Positions 42,701-55,812 of a stretch of 64,000 nucleotides of DNA are shown here, piece by piece. The position numbers and the translations under genes were made by a program. Below the pieces are notes generated by a model, which saw nothing but the letters and a program-made list of their open reading frames with translations, was not told the DNA's origin and did no database searches. The DNA lies in the NCBI RefSeq assembly GCF_011386835.1, contig NC_088799.1, positions 72,745,302-72,809,301 on the forward strand, given 5' to 3'. The DNA comes from Chrysemys picta bellii (lineage: Eukaryota; Chordata; Testudines; Emydidae). Positions within the stretch are counted from its first letter, which is position 1; the number at the start of each line of letters is the position of its first letter.

Positions 42701-45700
42701 TGGGGCATCTACAGAAGTGCTGGAGCAGAAGTTTGGAGGAAGTGGGCCTTTGCCCCCAGAGGCAACTACAGGTGCTGAGAAGAGGTGCTACCAAGTGAGT
42801 GAGAGCAGAACCTCTATTATTTAAAAGACTGCATCTGGGTTGCCAATTAAGAGGGGCGAAACGTAGTAAAGTGGTCATTATTATGGTAGTATGGATGCAC
42901 CACACCTTGCTTATTCCCCATTTAGTCAGTGGGAGTTCTCCCCTGCAGTGCCGTATGTGTAAACCTGCCCTTATGCAGGTAGAAAATGACTCAATAGTAG
43001 GGAATACAAAGTTATCTCTTTGTTTAGGCCACTGCATATAGAAGTATAGTTCTTTCTATCTCCCATTTTAATTAAACATAGCTGATGCTGCCTAATGGAA
43101 GCACACAGTATCTTTCTAAAACGTGCTGTGGGCTCAAGAGTCACTGAAAGCATTGCTAATTACTCTACATACTGCTCCTTCTATCTCCACTTCTTTTAAG
43201 AAACTGCATTAAAACAACACCCAGCCTGAGAATTCTGCCTTGGTACACTAGGAATGAGGTCACTTGACTTCGTGCCCTTTAAGATACAAGCAGATCCTTT
43301 TAAAGCCTGAAATACTCAAACTCTGTTCAACTTCACAGAGTATGCATTATCTCAGTTCTGTTTGTTTATAATTCAACCAGTGGGTCATTCTGATACAAAA
43401 AATAATCCTTGCCTTTTAGACAAGAAAAAAGTTAGATTCTTCCACACACTGGCCACACATGAGGTTTGTTAACTAACAAAGGAGTAGAATAAGACAACAT
43501 GCCAGCATGGTGGGTAAAGAAAAGCATATTTCCCCCAATGCACTGCAGAAATGTTTCACCAATAATTCTCCCTTATGAAAATGTCAGCCCTTCTTTTAGT
43601 GATGAGCTCATCCTCTGAATGCACCATCTCTCATGTAAGAGTCCATTCCACCTAGCAAAATTGCTCAAGGCTCCATTTACTTTTGCTAACCAACATTTTC
43701 CTAAAAAATGCAGAGTTACTAATTCACGACTCCAGTGTTCATTCAACTGACTTCTAAGTGTAAAAGTATCTGATTGTGACTCCAAATTACACAAATGCTA
43801 AACAAAGAGAAGTTTGCAGCATGAATTTCCAATACAACTTAAATTAAAAATCAATTGTGGTATGTAAGTTGTACACACATTGATTTCTAATCACTTGAGG
43901 TATTGTTTAAGCTTTCAAACTTGCATATAGCATGGCCGTATTAGTAAATTAATCTCCCGAGAAAATTGCTGCTCAACATACCCAGGGTTGCACTGCATAG
44001 AAGTATTTCTGTTATCTACAGATTGTCTTGGCATGCAAGATATACCCACAGGGTCAAAAGAATTGCCCTTTGATTACATGAACAATAATCTGTATATCCC
44101 AAGGTATTTAACTGGTTAATTAAATATCAAGTAATTGCTAAAACTACTAAGTGACATTTAATTAGTATGTTAATTGATATCAAATTTGCTTTCACTATCT
44201 TGTTTTATGTTAATAAAATCCCTAAACATTTCTTCGAAGTAGATTAGGAAACAATATGCTTCAAATGTATTAATACAAAGTAGCCTTAAGCATCACTGCT
44301 GCCTCCAGTGTACACAATTATTGGCTTAAATGTTTAGCCAGAATCAAATAAGGGTCAGGATAACTGTAAACAAATTTATAATTAACGATACATTTCATTT
44401 TGCAATGTGAGCATCCTTTGCACTTGATTGCACATTTTTAAAGGAAAAAGTAGTTCTTATGGAATCATTTTTAAAGGAAATCTAGGGCCAGGCTGTAGCC
44501 AGAGCCAGAGCTGATGCAGAGGGATGAGCAACTCACAAGAAGCCCTTCAACCGCTTGTATCTAAGCCACATAGGAGCCAGCCCTATTGTAGTCCTTGAAT
44601 GCCATGTCTGGTCAGAACTAATGAAGAGACTTGTACCTGCAGGGTTCCAGGCTGTGATGAAGAGGAGGTTGGACCATGGCTGCTTCCTTTTTCCCCTGCA
44701 GCCAATCAGCAGAGGTGGCTGGATGTAGAGTGGAGCATACAATGCCTCCCAGAGCTCCATACAGGATTGTGTGGCTCCACACCACCTCCTGCATAAGGCT
44801 GTGCAGATGGGGCATGTAATGTGCATACAAGCTAGAAAATTGCTGCCTATATGTTAAATTACCATTTAGTCTTCATTAAAAAAATGATGGAGGTGCTTGT
44901 TTGGTTGCACTAAAGGTACTGAATGTGCTGAGGCTAGCCTCATCTTCAGAGCTCTACCCACAGCACTATCCCACCTCACCCTTCAAAACGAGCCCTCTAG
45001 ACCTCTCCAACACCTTGGTCTGTCTGCTTGAAGAGAGCAGGTTCAGCCCATATATTTGGCCAACTTCAATTTCTCTGCACATCTGATTTCAGGAGACAGC
45101 CTGCTTTTCATTATAACTTCATACTGGCCTCTTCTGCAGGCATTTTCTTTAGATGACCCCTCCCGCATGCTGGTTGCTAGAGATACAGTGGGACCTAGCT
45201 ACAGAGGAAGGTGTCTTGCACTGAGAGGGCCAGCATGGAGCAAAGATGTTTTCAGGCATGAGGCAAATGAAGGAGGGCCAGACTCTATGCAAGTAAAAAC
45301 CCTGAGCTAGCCCCTCCTCCAAAGGATCAAAGTATCCCAAGTGGCCTTGCCAAAACCATGGAAACGAGCCAATCCCAATGTTGTACTTGCCTGGGAGCTG
45401 GCTAGTTTTCTAAAGGTTAAACTGAGCGACTACTGCAAAAGATGTGCCATGAATATTTATTTGAATTTTTAAATGAATTCACTTTGACTGTGTTCCTGCC
45501 CCTTGTGGGTTTGCTTTCTGTGAAGATTGTAACCTAGTTTTACTGGCGCCAGTGCAAACAGAGTGGATTTTATATTCAGGGTTGCAAAAAGTAAACTCTC
45601 TAAATTAGCTTTCCATAGACATTCATACCCAATTTCTTCAGAAGATTTACACCCATCAATAGGGGCATGACAATATTATTATATTAATAATCACTAGACT

Positions 45701-46585
45701 TCAAGTCTTCCAAACCTCAGAATCAAGAATATCCATACAAGTAACTTAGAACCACAGAGAAAACTAAATTCAAGGGGTAGTGGGTAGGTGGGGGATTGTT
45801 AAATAACTTTGACTCATGAATAATTTGAAGAAAATCGTGATCTATTTATTCCTGGATATCTCACAGGGGAAAAAAAGAAGCCAAATTGGTTGAATAAGTT
45901 ATTCGTTGAGAATTACTCAACTCTAGTGATGTGTCATCCAAATATTGCTGGTGAAAGGAAGGCTGAAATCTGATCATGATAGGCTAAGGGAGGTGATGAT
46001 TTTTCAACTGTTTTGATTTAAAGAATATATATTTGCAAGTTCAAAGTTTTTAAATTTATAGCATTAATTTAGTACTCCTAAACAGTTTAGCAACACATTT
46101 TGTTTAAAAAAATGAGTTTCCCTTTAAAGGTATAGCAATAATCTCCCCTCACTGATCTGAAAAATACTGCTAGATTGACAGTATAATATTTCTCCCCTAT
46201 TATTATAAAAAGGGAATTAACCATTGTAACTTCTATGTCACATGGCATAAATAATTCAACATTTTTGTTAATTTTTTTTAAAAGTCTCTTATTTTATTAT
46301 TTTTACAATTTCTACAGAGAGAAACACTGAATAAATTGAAATAATGAAAATGTGTCAATACTGGCTTTTCCATCACTGACATTTTTCTAGCCCCATGAAT
46401 GTAAATATACTATACACAAACAATAGCATTTTTAAAGGTTGCATGGATTTAAAACTCTCAAAAATTGGGTAACAGTATAATGAACAGCATAAGGGGACAC
46501 AAGCTAATCCAGTTCACTCGTTTTAATTCTTTACAGTCAAAAATATTGTGATGGTGGGAAAAGATGCTCTCCACTCATGAGCCCT
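42701..46585. other. No gene seen
   Basis: AT-rich anonymous sequence. ORFs of up to 127 codons (42654-43037) show no domain. A more GC-rich patch at 44480-44830 is possibly repeat-derived, but I could not assign it. Confidence 0.45.
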
Positions 46586-46589
46586 TACC

Positions 46590-46885
46590 TAGTCAACTTC
46601 CTCTGATTTTGTTACCTGCCTCCCTCTACTCCTTTTATCACAATGGCTCTTCCTCATCCTTGGTGACTTCAGTTTCCCTATTGAAACTCATCTACTCCTT
46701 TGGTCACCCACCTCCTCACCATTACCTCCTAACATGATGTTCAAACATAAATCAACTCTCCCACCTAAATAGCTCTCACTTGACATTCACTTCAACAAAC
46801 ATCAGTCTCTCTTTTATCTCCCAGTGTCTGAATTCCCCCTCTTCAGCTTCTGCCTTATCTCATTCAGTATTATCTATTTGCTTTG
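46590..46885 (+). pseudogene. Degenerate LINE endonuclease fragment
   Basis: Across frames the + strand reads LILGDFSFPIETH (near 46655-46695) and, 150 bases on, SEFPLFSFCLIS. This spacing fits the GDFN and SDHH segments of an AP-type LINE endonuclease (L2/CR1 group). It is heavily decayed, so the assignment rests on these two motifs. Confidence 0.4.
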
Positions 46886-46939
46886 TGCCCTTGCTCTGTC
46901 ATTCCATCCACTTGTGTGATCGCTAAGGTCCAGACCCTA

Positions 46940-46982
46940 CCCTGGCGAGCCGTGTGCCAAACGTTGCTGACCCCTGGGCTAA
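46940..46982 (+). repeat. hAT-type MITE end fragment
   Basis: gcgagccgtgtgccaaacg then ttgctgacccctg resembles the terminus seen at 49680-49698. Confidence 0.4.
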
Positions 46983-46989
46983 GGTATTT

Positions 46990-48718
46990 AATGGTACAGC
47001 GTTTTTATTCTATAAAAGCACATAGCAATCAATTCACTCTCTGGAACAGGCTTCTAAAGCATTGTGTTGCATGGATCTTGGGCACTAAAATTGTACATGG
47101 ATGCACCAGGGAAGCAACTCCAAAGCAGACATGTGTTACTGCCCCTCATTGTCAAAGTGGTTCCTCAAAGCCTCTCTGCTGTTAATAGCAGCCCTCTGGG
47201 TTCCTCAAACGGCCCTAGCATCTGGCTGTTCAAACTGTGCAGCCAAACGCTCTGCCTCAGTGCTCTTCCACACTTGAGCAAACATTTAACCCTTAGGTTG
47301 ACACAGATTATGAAAAGTGCTGCACGCAGCTGTGATCACAGGGATATTATCCTCGGTAAGGTCTAGCCTGCCATTGAGACACCTCCAGCGAGCTTTCAAA
47401 CAGCCAAAGGCACATTCGCCTACTATGTGGCACCTGCTCAGCCTGTTGTTAAAACGTTCTTTACTGCTGTCCAGGTATCCTGTGTAAGGTTTCATGAGCC
47501 AGGGCTGTAAGGGGTAAGCCCGGTCTCCCAGGATTACTATGGGCATTTCCACATCTCCCACTGTGAACTTGTGTTCTGGAAAGAAAATCCCCACCTGCAG
47601 CTTTCTGAACAGGCCACTGTTCCTGAAGATGTGTGCGTCATGCACCTTTCCAGACCAACCTGCATTGATGTCCATGAAACGCCCCCAGTGATCCACAAGA
47701 ACCTGTACCACCATGGAGAAGTATCCCTTCCTATTGATGTATTCAGAGGCAAGATGATCTGGTGCTAAAATTGGAATGTATGTGCCATCAATCGCCCCAC
47801 CACAGTTAGGGAAACCCATCTCTGCAAAGCCATCCACTATTTCATGCACATTTACCAGAGTCACGGACCTATGCAGCAGGATGCAACAGTGGACTTTCCT
47901 ACTCCAAATTGATTTGCAACTGACCGGTAGCAGTCTGGATTTGCCAGCTTCCATACAGCGATTGCAGCATGCTTCTCTACCAAAAGGGCAGCTCTCAATC
48001 TGGTGTCCTTGTGCCGCAGGTCAGGGGACAGCTCAGCACATAGCTCCATGAAGGTTGATTTACGTATCCTAAAGTTCTGTACCGACTGGTTGTCATCCCA
48101 CACCTGCATGACAATGTGATCTCACCAATTAGTGCTTGTTTCCCAAACCCAAAAGTGACGGTCTATCATATGCAGCTGCTCTGTGAATGCACAAAGCACT
48201 GATAAGTTGCTGCCGTTCATATCACACTTGGGTGCCTGCGATTCATCCTCTGCTAACTTTGTGAGTAACGTTGTGAGTAACTGCGCTGCCATGCACAATG
48301 TCCTCACGACAGCTAACAGCGCATAGGAGAGAAGTGCAGGATCCATCCTCTCTCACTGCAGATGTTGGCACGCACTACAAAGGAATGACAGTTGGAAAAA
48401 TGGCGCAAAAGGAATCCAGAAACCTTTGGAGGGGTGGTACACAAAGCGGTGCATGACGAAATATTTTACACATCCCAGGATGCCGCGCTCCATTTCCGCA
48501 CTCCCACAGCACCTAGCGACAGATGGTATTGCCAGGCACTGTGGGATACATACCCACAGTCCATTGCTCTTGTTGTTGACAAAGGTGCCCCGCATGTGGA
48601 CACGATCTGTTGACAGAGGAAGCAAATGTAGACATGCTTCGGGGACTTTGCTTTTGTCGATTTTTCCTTGTCGACATTAGTTTCATTGACAAAATTTGCC
48701 AGTGTAGACAAGCCCTAA
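46990..48718 (-). mobile_element. Second PIF/Harbinger element, truncated
   Basis: The right end (read on -: agggcttgtctacactgg) matches the TIR type of the 27.6-kb element and of the 13863 MITE. It contains a transposase on - and a 3' region with aataaaaacgctg (about 47000-47012, reverse strand). No SANT gene or left TIR is present, so the left half is missing. Confidence 0.7.
47205..48346 (-). pseudogene. Harbinger DDE transposase (second copy)
   Basis: Starts MDPALLSYALLAVVRTL at 48346. An in-frame TGA (about 48121) occurs between STNW and DHIVMQVWDD. The helix-turn-helix region (YRSVANQFGVGKSTV) is followed by a deletion and frameshift near 47880. The DDE core is then open for over 190 codons: first Asp in AIDGTYIPIL, second Asp in GKVHDAHIF, Glu in VGECAFGCLKARW. 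All three catalytic residues are kept, unlike the 38-kb copy. The frame stops after HNLCQPKG, but downstream sequence still encodes the tail (AERLAAQFEQPDARAV). Confidence 0.9.
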
Positions 48719-49550
48719 GATCTGTCCTTTTCTTTATCCCTATAGGTAAAACTGATTTAGGTCCTTATTTCCCATCTTGATCAGTTTCCATTTGGCTTCC
48801 CTGACACTCATAGCACCACCATCTAATCCATTCAAAACAGCACCTCTAAAATACTCTTCCTTGGCATTTCTGCCATGCTATTTTAAGGATATTGAAAGAT
48901 ACATATTCAAAGCCTGGGTGCATGCATCAAATCCTGTTGATAAAGAAAAGATTTTCAGAGCATTTGCCCCATGTATTGATGATGGAGGAGGAAGTTGCAG
49001 GAGTTCTTGGACCCACAGTTGCCTTCTCAATAGAGTCTGTGAAATTTGGATTTGCTTTATCACATACATTTTTAAGGAGAAATGAATCCGAGATTCTGGC
49101 TTTTCATACTATAGCCCTGAATTTTCTGATAATAAATGGAAGAAGAGTAATGTCATTCTCATTCTTAACCCCTAGTTTCCCCCTTCAATACACATAGTTT
49201 TGTTTTATGCAACTCTATAACCCTACAAGAGGCTGCACAACCAAAACCTAAGTGGTAATTTTGAGCTGAACATGCATTGAAGCCAATTTTTAATCCCTTG
49301 TAACATTATTTATTAATTCTTATTATTATTTATTATATGAATTTTCTTTTTTATACTTACAAAAGTGATCTTTCCATAAGGATTAGCCATATGCAGAGTA
49401 AAAAGTTCTGATTTTCAGTGGTATGGGGAAAAAGTGGAGTAATATTTTTAAATGCAGAAAATATATTCACCTTACTCAAAAATGACTGATCAGATTTTAA
49501 AAGAAAAATCAAGCAAATGAAGTTTTATCCCAAAAGGAAAGTTTTTGAAA
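48719..49550. other. No gene seen
   Basis: AT-rich. The 101-102-codon overlapping ORFs at 48777-49197 have no recognisable domain. Confidence 0.45.
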
Positions 49551-49552
49551 AG

Positions 49553-49705
49553 CTTCCTGCAGCTCTCATTGGCTGGGAATGGCAAACCTGGGAGCTGCAG
49601 GGGGGCCGTGCCTGCGGACGGTCAACGTAAACAAAATGTCTCACAGCCTGCCAGCAGATTACCCTGTTGGGCCGCGTGCTGAAGGTTGCTGACCCCTGCT
49701 CTAGA
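49553..49705 (+). repeat. hAT-type MITE, 5'-truncated
   Basis: Shares with 3847-4056 the order gggaatggcaaacc, gccgtgcctgc, gtcaacgtaaacaaa, ccagcagattaccctg, and ends ttgctgacccctgctctag. The left terminus is missing. Confidence 0.6.
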
Positions 49706-52190
49706 TAGAATTCTTTAGTATCTAGGGCAGTTAATCAGGCTTGTTTCATGAGCACTAGATTCCCATTAGAGAAAAATGTTTAAAACTCTTAGATGAGCTC
49801 TGCTGAATTACAATCTATACTACTGAAGAAACCTGAGCAAAGCAATGCTCTTTTGTACTGCTCCTTCACATCTGAAAGCATTCCTGCTGTAATTCATTCT
49901 CTTTACTTCTGCCTTGCTAGGTGGTGTTATAATCTAGTGAGTTTCTGAGAGTGGGAAACGTGTCAAACTTCAAAAGGAGCATTTGTGAAGTTTTAATGTT
50001 CTGAAGCTAAGGCTGGCAGCGCAACCTAAATAAGTTCTCAATGGGATTCAAGTTTCCTTAGTGAAAAAGTAGTAACAATCAAAACTAAAGTGCAACATCC
50101 AAGAGACTGGAGAGTAGAAATCTTACAAAATGTATATTAATGGATGTGACATAATATAGAGACTAATCATAACTCAATGCTCAGTGAGTGGTATCCTCTG
50201 ATCATATGTCCTAAGCTATAAAAAGGATTTGGCTGCCCTTAAGAAGCCATTGTGCCTTTGATTGTCTCGGGTTGACGGTGGGCAGGGAGAAGAGACCTCT
50301 TCTGAAAGAGCAAGAAAGCAGCAGGAAAAAACACTCCGAAAACACTTTACAACACTTAAATATTTTTGGTGTCTTTTGAACAAGAAATAGCATTATGGTT
50401 GACTTTGCGTGGACTCCTGATTTTCTTCCTGACACAGAGAGAAAGTGTGAGAGTATGAGCCAGATATAGTGACTGTCTAGCAAATCTTATATTTCATTTT
50501 TTCGTGTCACAATTCTCATTAAATGATTGTGGGTGTCTGCATGTGCACAGCTCTAATTTAGAAGAGAAATCAGTCTCACTTGCACAAGTTGTCTGAAAAA
50601 AGCAGGAAGTCAGAGTGCATTTTTGGAGCAAATTGTTATTTAGACCCCTCTACATTTGTTCTCACAGACTAGGCAGCTGAAATATATTTGCTGTCTGCAG
50701 TTTCCTTCCCTGGATGGGGCAGGGAGGTGATCCTGCATTTATGTGCAGACACATAATGGGCCCCCGGGTTAAGGCATGATTAAAAATCAACCCCTGTGGA
50801 AATCAGTAGTGGGAATGGGAAGGTTCTGAACATTAGTAGCAGTAGTGAGGGTAACCTGCAGTGGTAAAGCAACAATACCCGCATATTTGAATGAACTCAC
50901 GACACATGTTGTGTATATGGATACACCCAGGGTTGTCCAGGAAAATAGCATTTTGACTTCTGTCTCTTCGGTATCTCTCTGTGATGGATGAAGTGACTAA
51001 AGAATCCTCCATACATTCTAACTGCACAAAACAAATTAGCAAGAGAAAAATTTCTACTACGTTCACTTATCCTCAAACTGTTTCTCTTTGTTTTTTCCCT
51101 TGTACTGTGCACATGTGCTGATTTATTAGAGGAAAAGGTGAGTGACTTCTGGAGAGATGTGCTATTGAAAACTTTGTGTGCGTACACTGAAATTATACAT
51201 CCTAATCTTCCTTTCCTGATCTGATCCTTCTTGAGTGGTTGGTAGGATTTCCTCCCACTGTTGCCAAAAAATATGTTTTCTTCGTGGCAAAACTACTTGT
51301 ATCAGAAAACCTTTTAAACTGTCTGATTCTCTACAAAATTACTGTTAATGACAATTAAAAAACATGCAAAAATGTTTGTACTGTGCATCAGTGAAGATCA
51401 CAGATTTCTATGCCGTGTTCAAACTGCTTTGGGTGATAAGGAAAGAGTGTAAAAGTGACTAATTGTGTTAATTTCCCATTTTACAATTAACTTTAAAAAA
51501 TTCTTCATTTTCCATGGCTACAGTTAAAAACAAAACACAAATATCCACTCAGGAAATTATGTAACACTTGGCACAGTTATTGTGGTGTAGAAGGTAGAGC
51601 TAGGCTAGGGGGAGTGGGGAATTATTTGTTAGTCCTAATGGTTTTCTAAAACTCATACAAAATGTTTCTTTTTTCTGATCCATACCAGGCCAGTCTTTGC
51701 CTACCTGGCATACATAATGGGTCTGTGAGCATACTCAGTGACATGGAAGTATGACCTCTGTGATTGAATACAGAAACTCTATGAGGCTGAATCGTGCTCA
51801 GTGCAAACTGAATGTTTGGAGATTTTTAGTAGAAAGCCTCTAAAAACTATGATGAACAGGTGCAAATGATGATTTTCACGGGCTTATAACTTGGCCAAAT
51901 ATAGATGGATAATCATAGAAACAGCAAAAGGTACCTCTCCTGTGCCACAGGAGCTTCTCTGCCAGATATCAAGCTATGCACCAAAGTGTGAAGGCAGTGG
52001 AGGTCTTCAGTGAAGTGCACTAAGTAAAAAGAGAAGACATTGGCAAAGCAACCTATTTCCCACCAACTTCATTCCTGAAAATAGCTGAGCCATTTTGTTG
52101 AAATTTTACAATTTAAAGGAGATACTCATCATGGAAAACTTCTCATAAGTTAAAGTTTGGTGACGTTACAGGCGACTGAAATGAGGGCCG
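49706..52190. other. No gene seen
   Basis: AT-rich anonymous sequence with only short ORFs. No RNA gene, repeat family or domain recognised. Confidence 0.45.
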
Positions 52191-52203
52191 TATAATAAAA
52201 AGT
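52191..52203. repeat. Left 13-bp target-site duplication
   Basis: tataataaaaagt here recurs exactly at 52432-52444. Confidence 0.9.
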
Positions 52204-52431
52204 TTCAGAGTAGCAGCCGTGTTAGTCTGTATCCGCAAAAAGAAGAACAGGAGGACTTGTGGCACCTTAGAGACTAACAAATTTATTAGAGCATAAGCTT
52301 TCGTGGACTACAGCCCACTTCTTCGGATGCATATAGAAATGCATCTATATGCATCCGAAGAAGTGGGCTGTAGTCCACGAAAGCTTATGCTCTAATAAAT
52401 TTGTTAGTCTCTAAGGTGCCACAAGTCCTCC
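52204..52431. mobile_element. PLE 3'-end hairpin (short inverted dimer)
   Basis: The left arm runs from the extreme 3' terminus of the PLE (tttcagagtagcagccgtg) to gatgcatatag. After an 8-base spacer, the right arm is its perfect or near-perfect complement back to ccacaagtcctcc. Both arms carry gga at the site (aggaggacttgtgg) where the other three PLE copies have gta. The outer 40 or so bases of the left arm are not repeated on the right. The 13-bp TSD encloses the whole. Confidence 0.9.
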
Positions 52432-52444
52432 TATAATAAAAAGT
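52432..52444. repeat. Right 13-bp target-site duplication
   Basis: Exact copy of 52191-52203. Confidence 0.9.
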
Positions 52445-53023
52445 GTTAGTCAACATTATATATTGATATTATTGCCAGCTACACCTATCATGCTTGATAG
52501 ATCAATATACCTGAATATAATTGAAGTTAGAAGTTTAAAGTTTGAAATTTGAGTTAAGTGGCTCCTTGTATAATTGCTGCAGTACAAATGAACAATGACT
52601 TATTACGTTGCATTGTTTTTTCTTTAACAGATTTTGAAGCTATTTTAAAAGCTAAATTGTGTTCTCTGGTCTCCCAGCGTTGAGAACTTGACATAATAAA
52701 TTATTTTTTTATATTGATCCATTTATTAAATTATCAGAAATTAGGTAAGTCCCACATAATACTCTGTTCTACAAGTATACTTTAAACACTCTATGAATAT
52801 TCAGCTACAGTTATGTTTCTTTTAGAAAGACTGAAAGAAATGTTGTAACGTTTCTACTACATACATAAAACATTTCTCACAAGGTCAGATCAAGAGATCA
52901 GACCCAAGATAAATCACTCCTGGGAGGGGTTTACCACATTAGTATTTCTGTGTTTTTAATAGCTTTTAAAGGGACAAATTTAATAAACAGGTCCCACAAG
53001 AATTATATTCGAGTTGTGTGATA
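52445..53023. other. No gene seen
   Basis: AT-rich anonymous sequence. Confidence 0.45.
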
Positions 53024-53033
53024 ACACTGGAAT

Positions 53034-53154
53034 AGGGTGACCAGACAGCAAATGTGATAAATCGGGACGGGGGTGGGGGGTAATAGGAGCCTATATAAGA
53101 AAATGACCCAAAAATCGGGACTGTCCCTATAAAATCAGGACATCTGGTCACCCT
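53034..53154. mobile_element. 121-bp MITE with 12-bp TIR and 10-bp TSD
   Basis: Starts agggtgaccaga and ends tctggtcaccct, perfect 12-bp inverted termini. The 10 bases acactggaat flank it on both sides (53024-53033 and 53155-53164). The interior has atcgggac/gtccc words and a G-rich run. A 9-11-bp duplication suggests a Mutator-like transposase, but no superfamily can be fixed from the ends alone. Confidence 0.8.
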
Positions 53155-53164
53155 ACACTGGAAT

Positions 53165-53865
53165 AATAAAAGTGGGGTTCTGCTACACTAAAATGCCACA
53201 GTGCTTTCAGAGGTTTTGTCTACTAATTGTGAAGGTGGCCTAGATCTGACTGTATCATTGATTGGTTATGGCCCTTTCCCAGGAAAAGTCTTATACAGAA
53301 CCTCTAACGGCTGATTTTAGAAATTGTTAAAATAGGCAGCTTGGACCTGCTTGCTCCTCTTTTGTACGGAGCTTAGAATATACGTTACCAATAAAAGAAG
53401 CATAACATCTCTTTAACCACCTGCTGTATACTCAGCAGTTCAAAGAGTTTGGCACCTTTTGAGAAACCTTTGCTGGGCATTGCTGTCTAATGCAGAAAAT
53501 GACCTGGTAAAAAGCTTTAAAAAATAAAAAGACACTTTTTCGGTGCCTTTTGATTGAAATAAAAAAAGCGTTCAAAACTCCAGTTTGTGACTGGTGATTT
53601 TCCTATCAGATAATGGGAATACTTAAAAATTCATGGAATCTCGCATGTCTGATTTCTTGAGGGCCCATTTTCACAGTGGTTACTGAAAGTGATGTATATG
53701 TTAATAAAACATCCCAAGTCCAACTAGAAGCATTACAAAGAAAACTAATGTCCACAGAATAAATTAATATAGTGTAATTCTTAAAGTATCTTTATGACTG
53801 AAAAGATTTCCTACTTGAAATACATTTTATGTCACGTAAGCATAGTGAATGGTTTGAAATCAGTA
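53165..53865. other. No gene seen
   Basis: AT-rich anonymous sequence with no recognised feature. Confidence 0.45.
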
Positions 53866-53869
53866 GTCT

Positions 53870-54062
53870 ACTGATCTAGCCCTGCCTCTCACACAAACTC
53901 CTTCAGCCATGTTGGAGTTGTTCATTAAATGTGTTGCCTTAGCTCCCTCATCTGTCAAACTGGGATAGAAATACTTACCTATCTCACAGGAGTATTGTGA
54001 CTATTAATTAGTTAACATTTGTAACATGCATAGGAGGTGAGAAATGCTATGTAAGTGGTGAC
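53870..54062 (+). repeat. MIR-type SINE, diverged
   Basis: tgttgccttagctccctcat, ctgtcaaactgggatag, aatacttacctatctcacag and gtattgtgactattaattag follow MIR core and 3' order. The 3' half matches 17265-17350. Confidence 0.6.
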
Positions 54063-55724
54063 ACCACAATTACCCTTTTGTACCCCTATTTAATAGAAAT
54101 GAAAGTTATGAATTAATATAATTGGGCTAACAGTTTTAAGCATAATGTGAACTTTTATATGTTTCTTAATGAGTCTATATAAGTAGCTCTTTATCCTGCT
54201 GTAAGGAATAAGGCTAAACACTTAATGAATGTGTTACTTAACAATATTCTCTGTGTTACCAATAGACAGTAACAGACAATCAAGTCTAATACACCTATCT
54301 GATTACAAGTTGCTCTTTAGATGTAGGACAAATGACTACAAGATGCCATTGTCAAAATATGAAACATTTAGGCAATGAAATATTAATGAAAACTCATTGC
54401 ACTTACCGCTCAATGACATCTCAATAGGAATCAGATTTCAGACCTAGAGTGCTTGCAGCAAATTTCTACTATGTACAAAAAAAAAAAAAGTCCAGTGAAC
54501 TTTAAAAATGTCAGCCAGCAGGGCTTTCAAATACATAATTTACTATTTTGTTGGCTGCTTATAAATGGATAATAATAAACTCCTGGCTGAATGCAAGCTC
54601 ATAAATGCTGGATCAAAAATGTGAAGAAGACCATGAAATGATAAATGTGGAGCTTTATGATACTAATTTTCATCTAAGTAATTACAGTATGAACAGAAAA
54701 TGTAGCTGTAGTTTTAAAAATGTGAATGGAAATTTTGACATTCTGCTTGTGCAATGCAAGGTTTTTATAGAGACAGGCTCAGTGGCAATATTATTTTCTA
54801 TACTACTATAACAATGCAATATCAGCATTGCTGGTATAACTGCTTAGGTTGGATTGACTTCAAAGGGCAATATATTTTTGTAACTATTCTCATTACTATT
54901 TGACTTCTTGATGTATTCTCATTTATGTAACCATCTGAGCAATGGACTAATATGTTAATCAAAGAGCACAATGCAGAGATTTCTCATTTGGAGTTTTAAA
55001 AGTAAGGCATATGTTATTCAGATGGCACTAACAGAACTGCTCAATATTAAGTTAGCTTACACTAAAAAGATTTATTATCCAGTTTAGCATAATTGTATAT
55101 ATTGAATATAACAAAACATACTTTCCATGTTGGATCTGGAAATTCTGACTGAAAATTTTGATTCTGATTTTCAACAATCTCCATTTTCTCTGCCACTGTG
55201 ATCATGATCTCCAAAGACAGATACATTTAACAGAAACAATGAAGCTGTCAACCCACAGAAGGAGACAAGAAAATGAGGGAAACAGAACTTTGAGAAAGGT
55301 TGGACCTATTTCTTCACTCCCACAAGAAATAAGAATGACAAAACTAATACCTTTCAGAACTAAATTCAAAACTCTTCGTAGGTTTTCCCTCACCGACACA
55401 CACACCAGCATTAAAACAGACAAATACAAAACATAAAACAAACACCCAGATGTATTCTAAAACCGTCACAGCCATAAACTGAGTCTGAGTTACACAAATT
55501 GTTTCACACTGAAATTGAAACAAAAATTACACTAGCACAAGATGCTAACCTTAGCAAATTATAAAAACAAAGTCCTTCAAGTGGGCTGAGATTTGGGAAT
55601 TATTTCTGTTACGTGCCAGTTGCATCATAACTAAAAAGAACATAATCAACAACAAAAGATGTAATATACGAGCACTTGGCTAGATTCATTGCATATAAAT
55701 AGGTAGCTTCTGAAACAATAGGAC
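54063..55724. other. No gene seen
   Basis: AT-rich. The ORFs of 68-92 codons (54605-54811, 55158-55436) have no recognised domain. An A12 run lies at about 54478-54489. Confidence 0.45.
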
Positions 55725-55812
55725 TGATTGTTACACCAGTGTTACTCCACTGTCTTTGGTTAAGTTATATTTCTTTTATTCTGGAGTAACTGAAAGGAGA
55801 ATCAGGCCTATA
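55725..55812 (+). repeat. Short dispersed repeat with 'accagtgttac' unit
   Basis: ttacaccagtgttactcc ... ctggagtaactgaaagg ... gaatcaggcct. Same family as 17462-17548. Confidence 0.45.
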
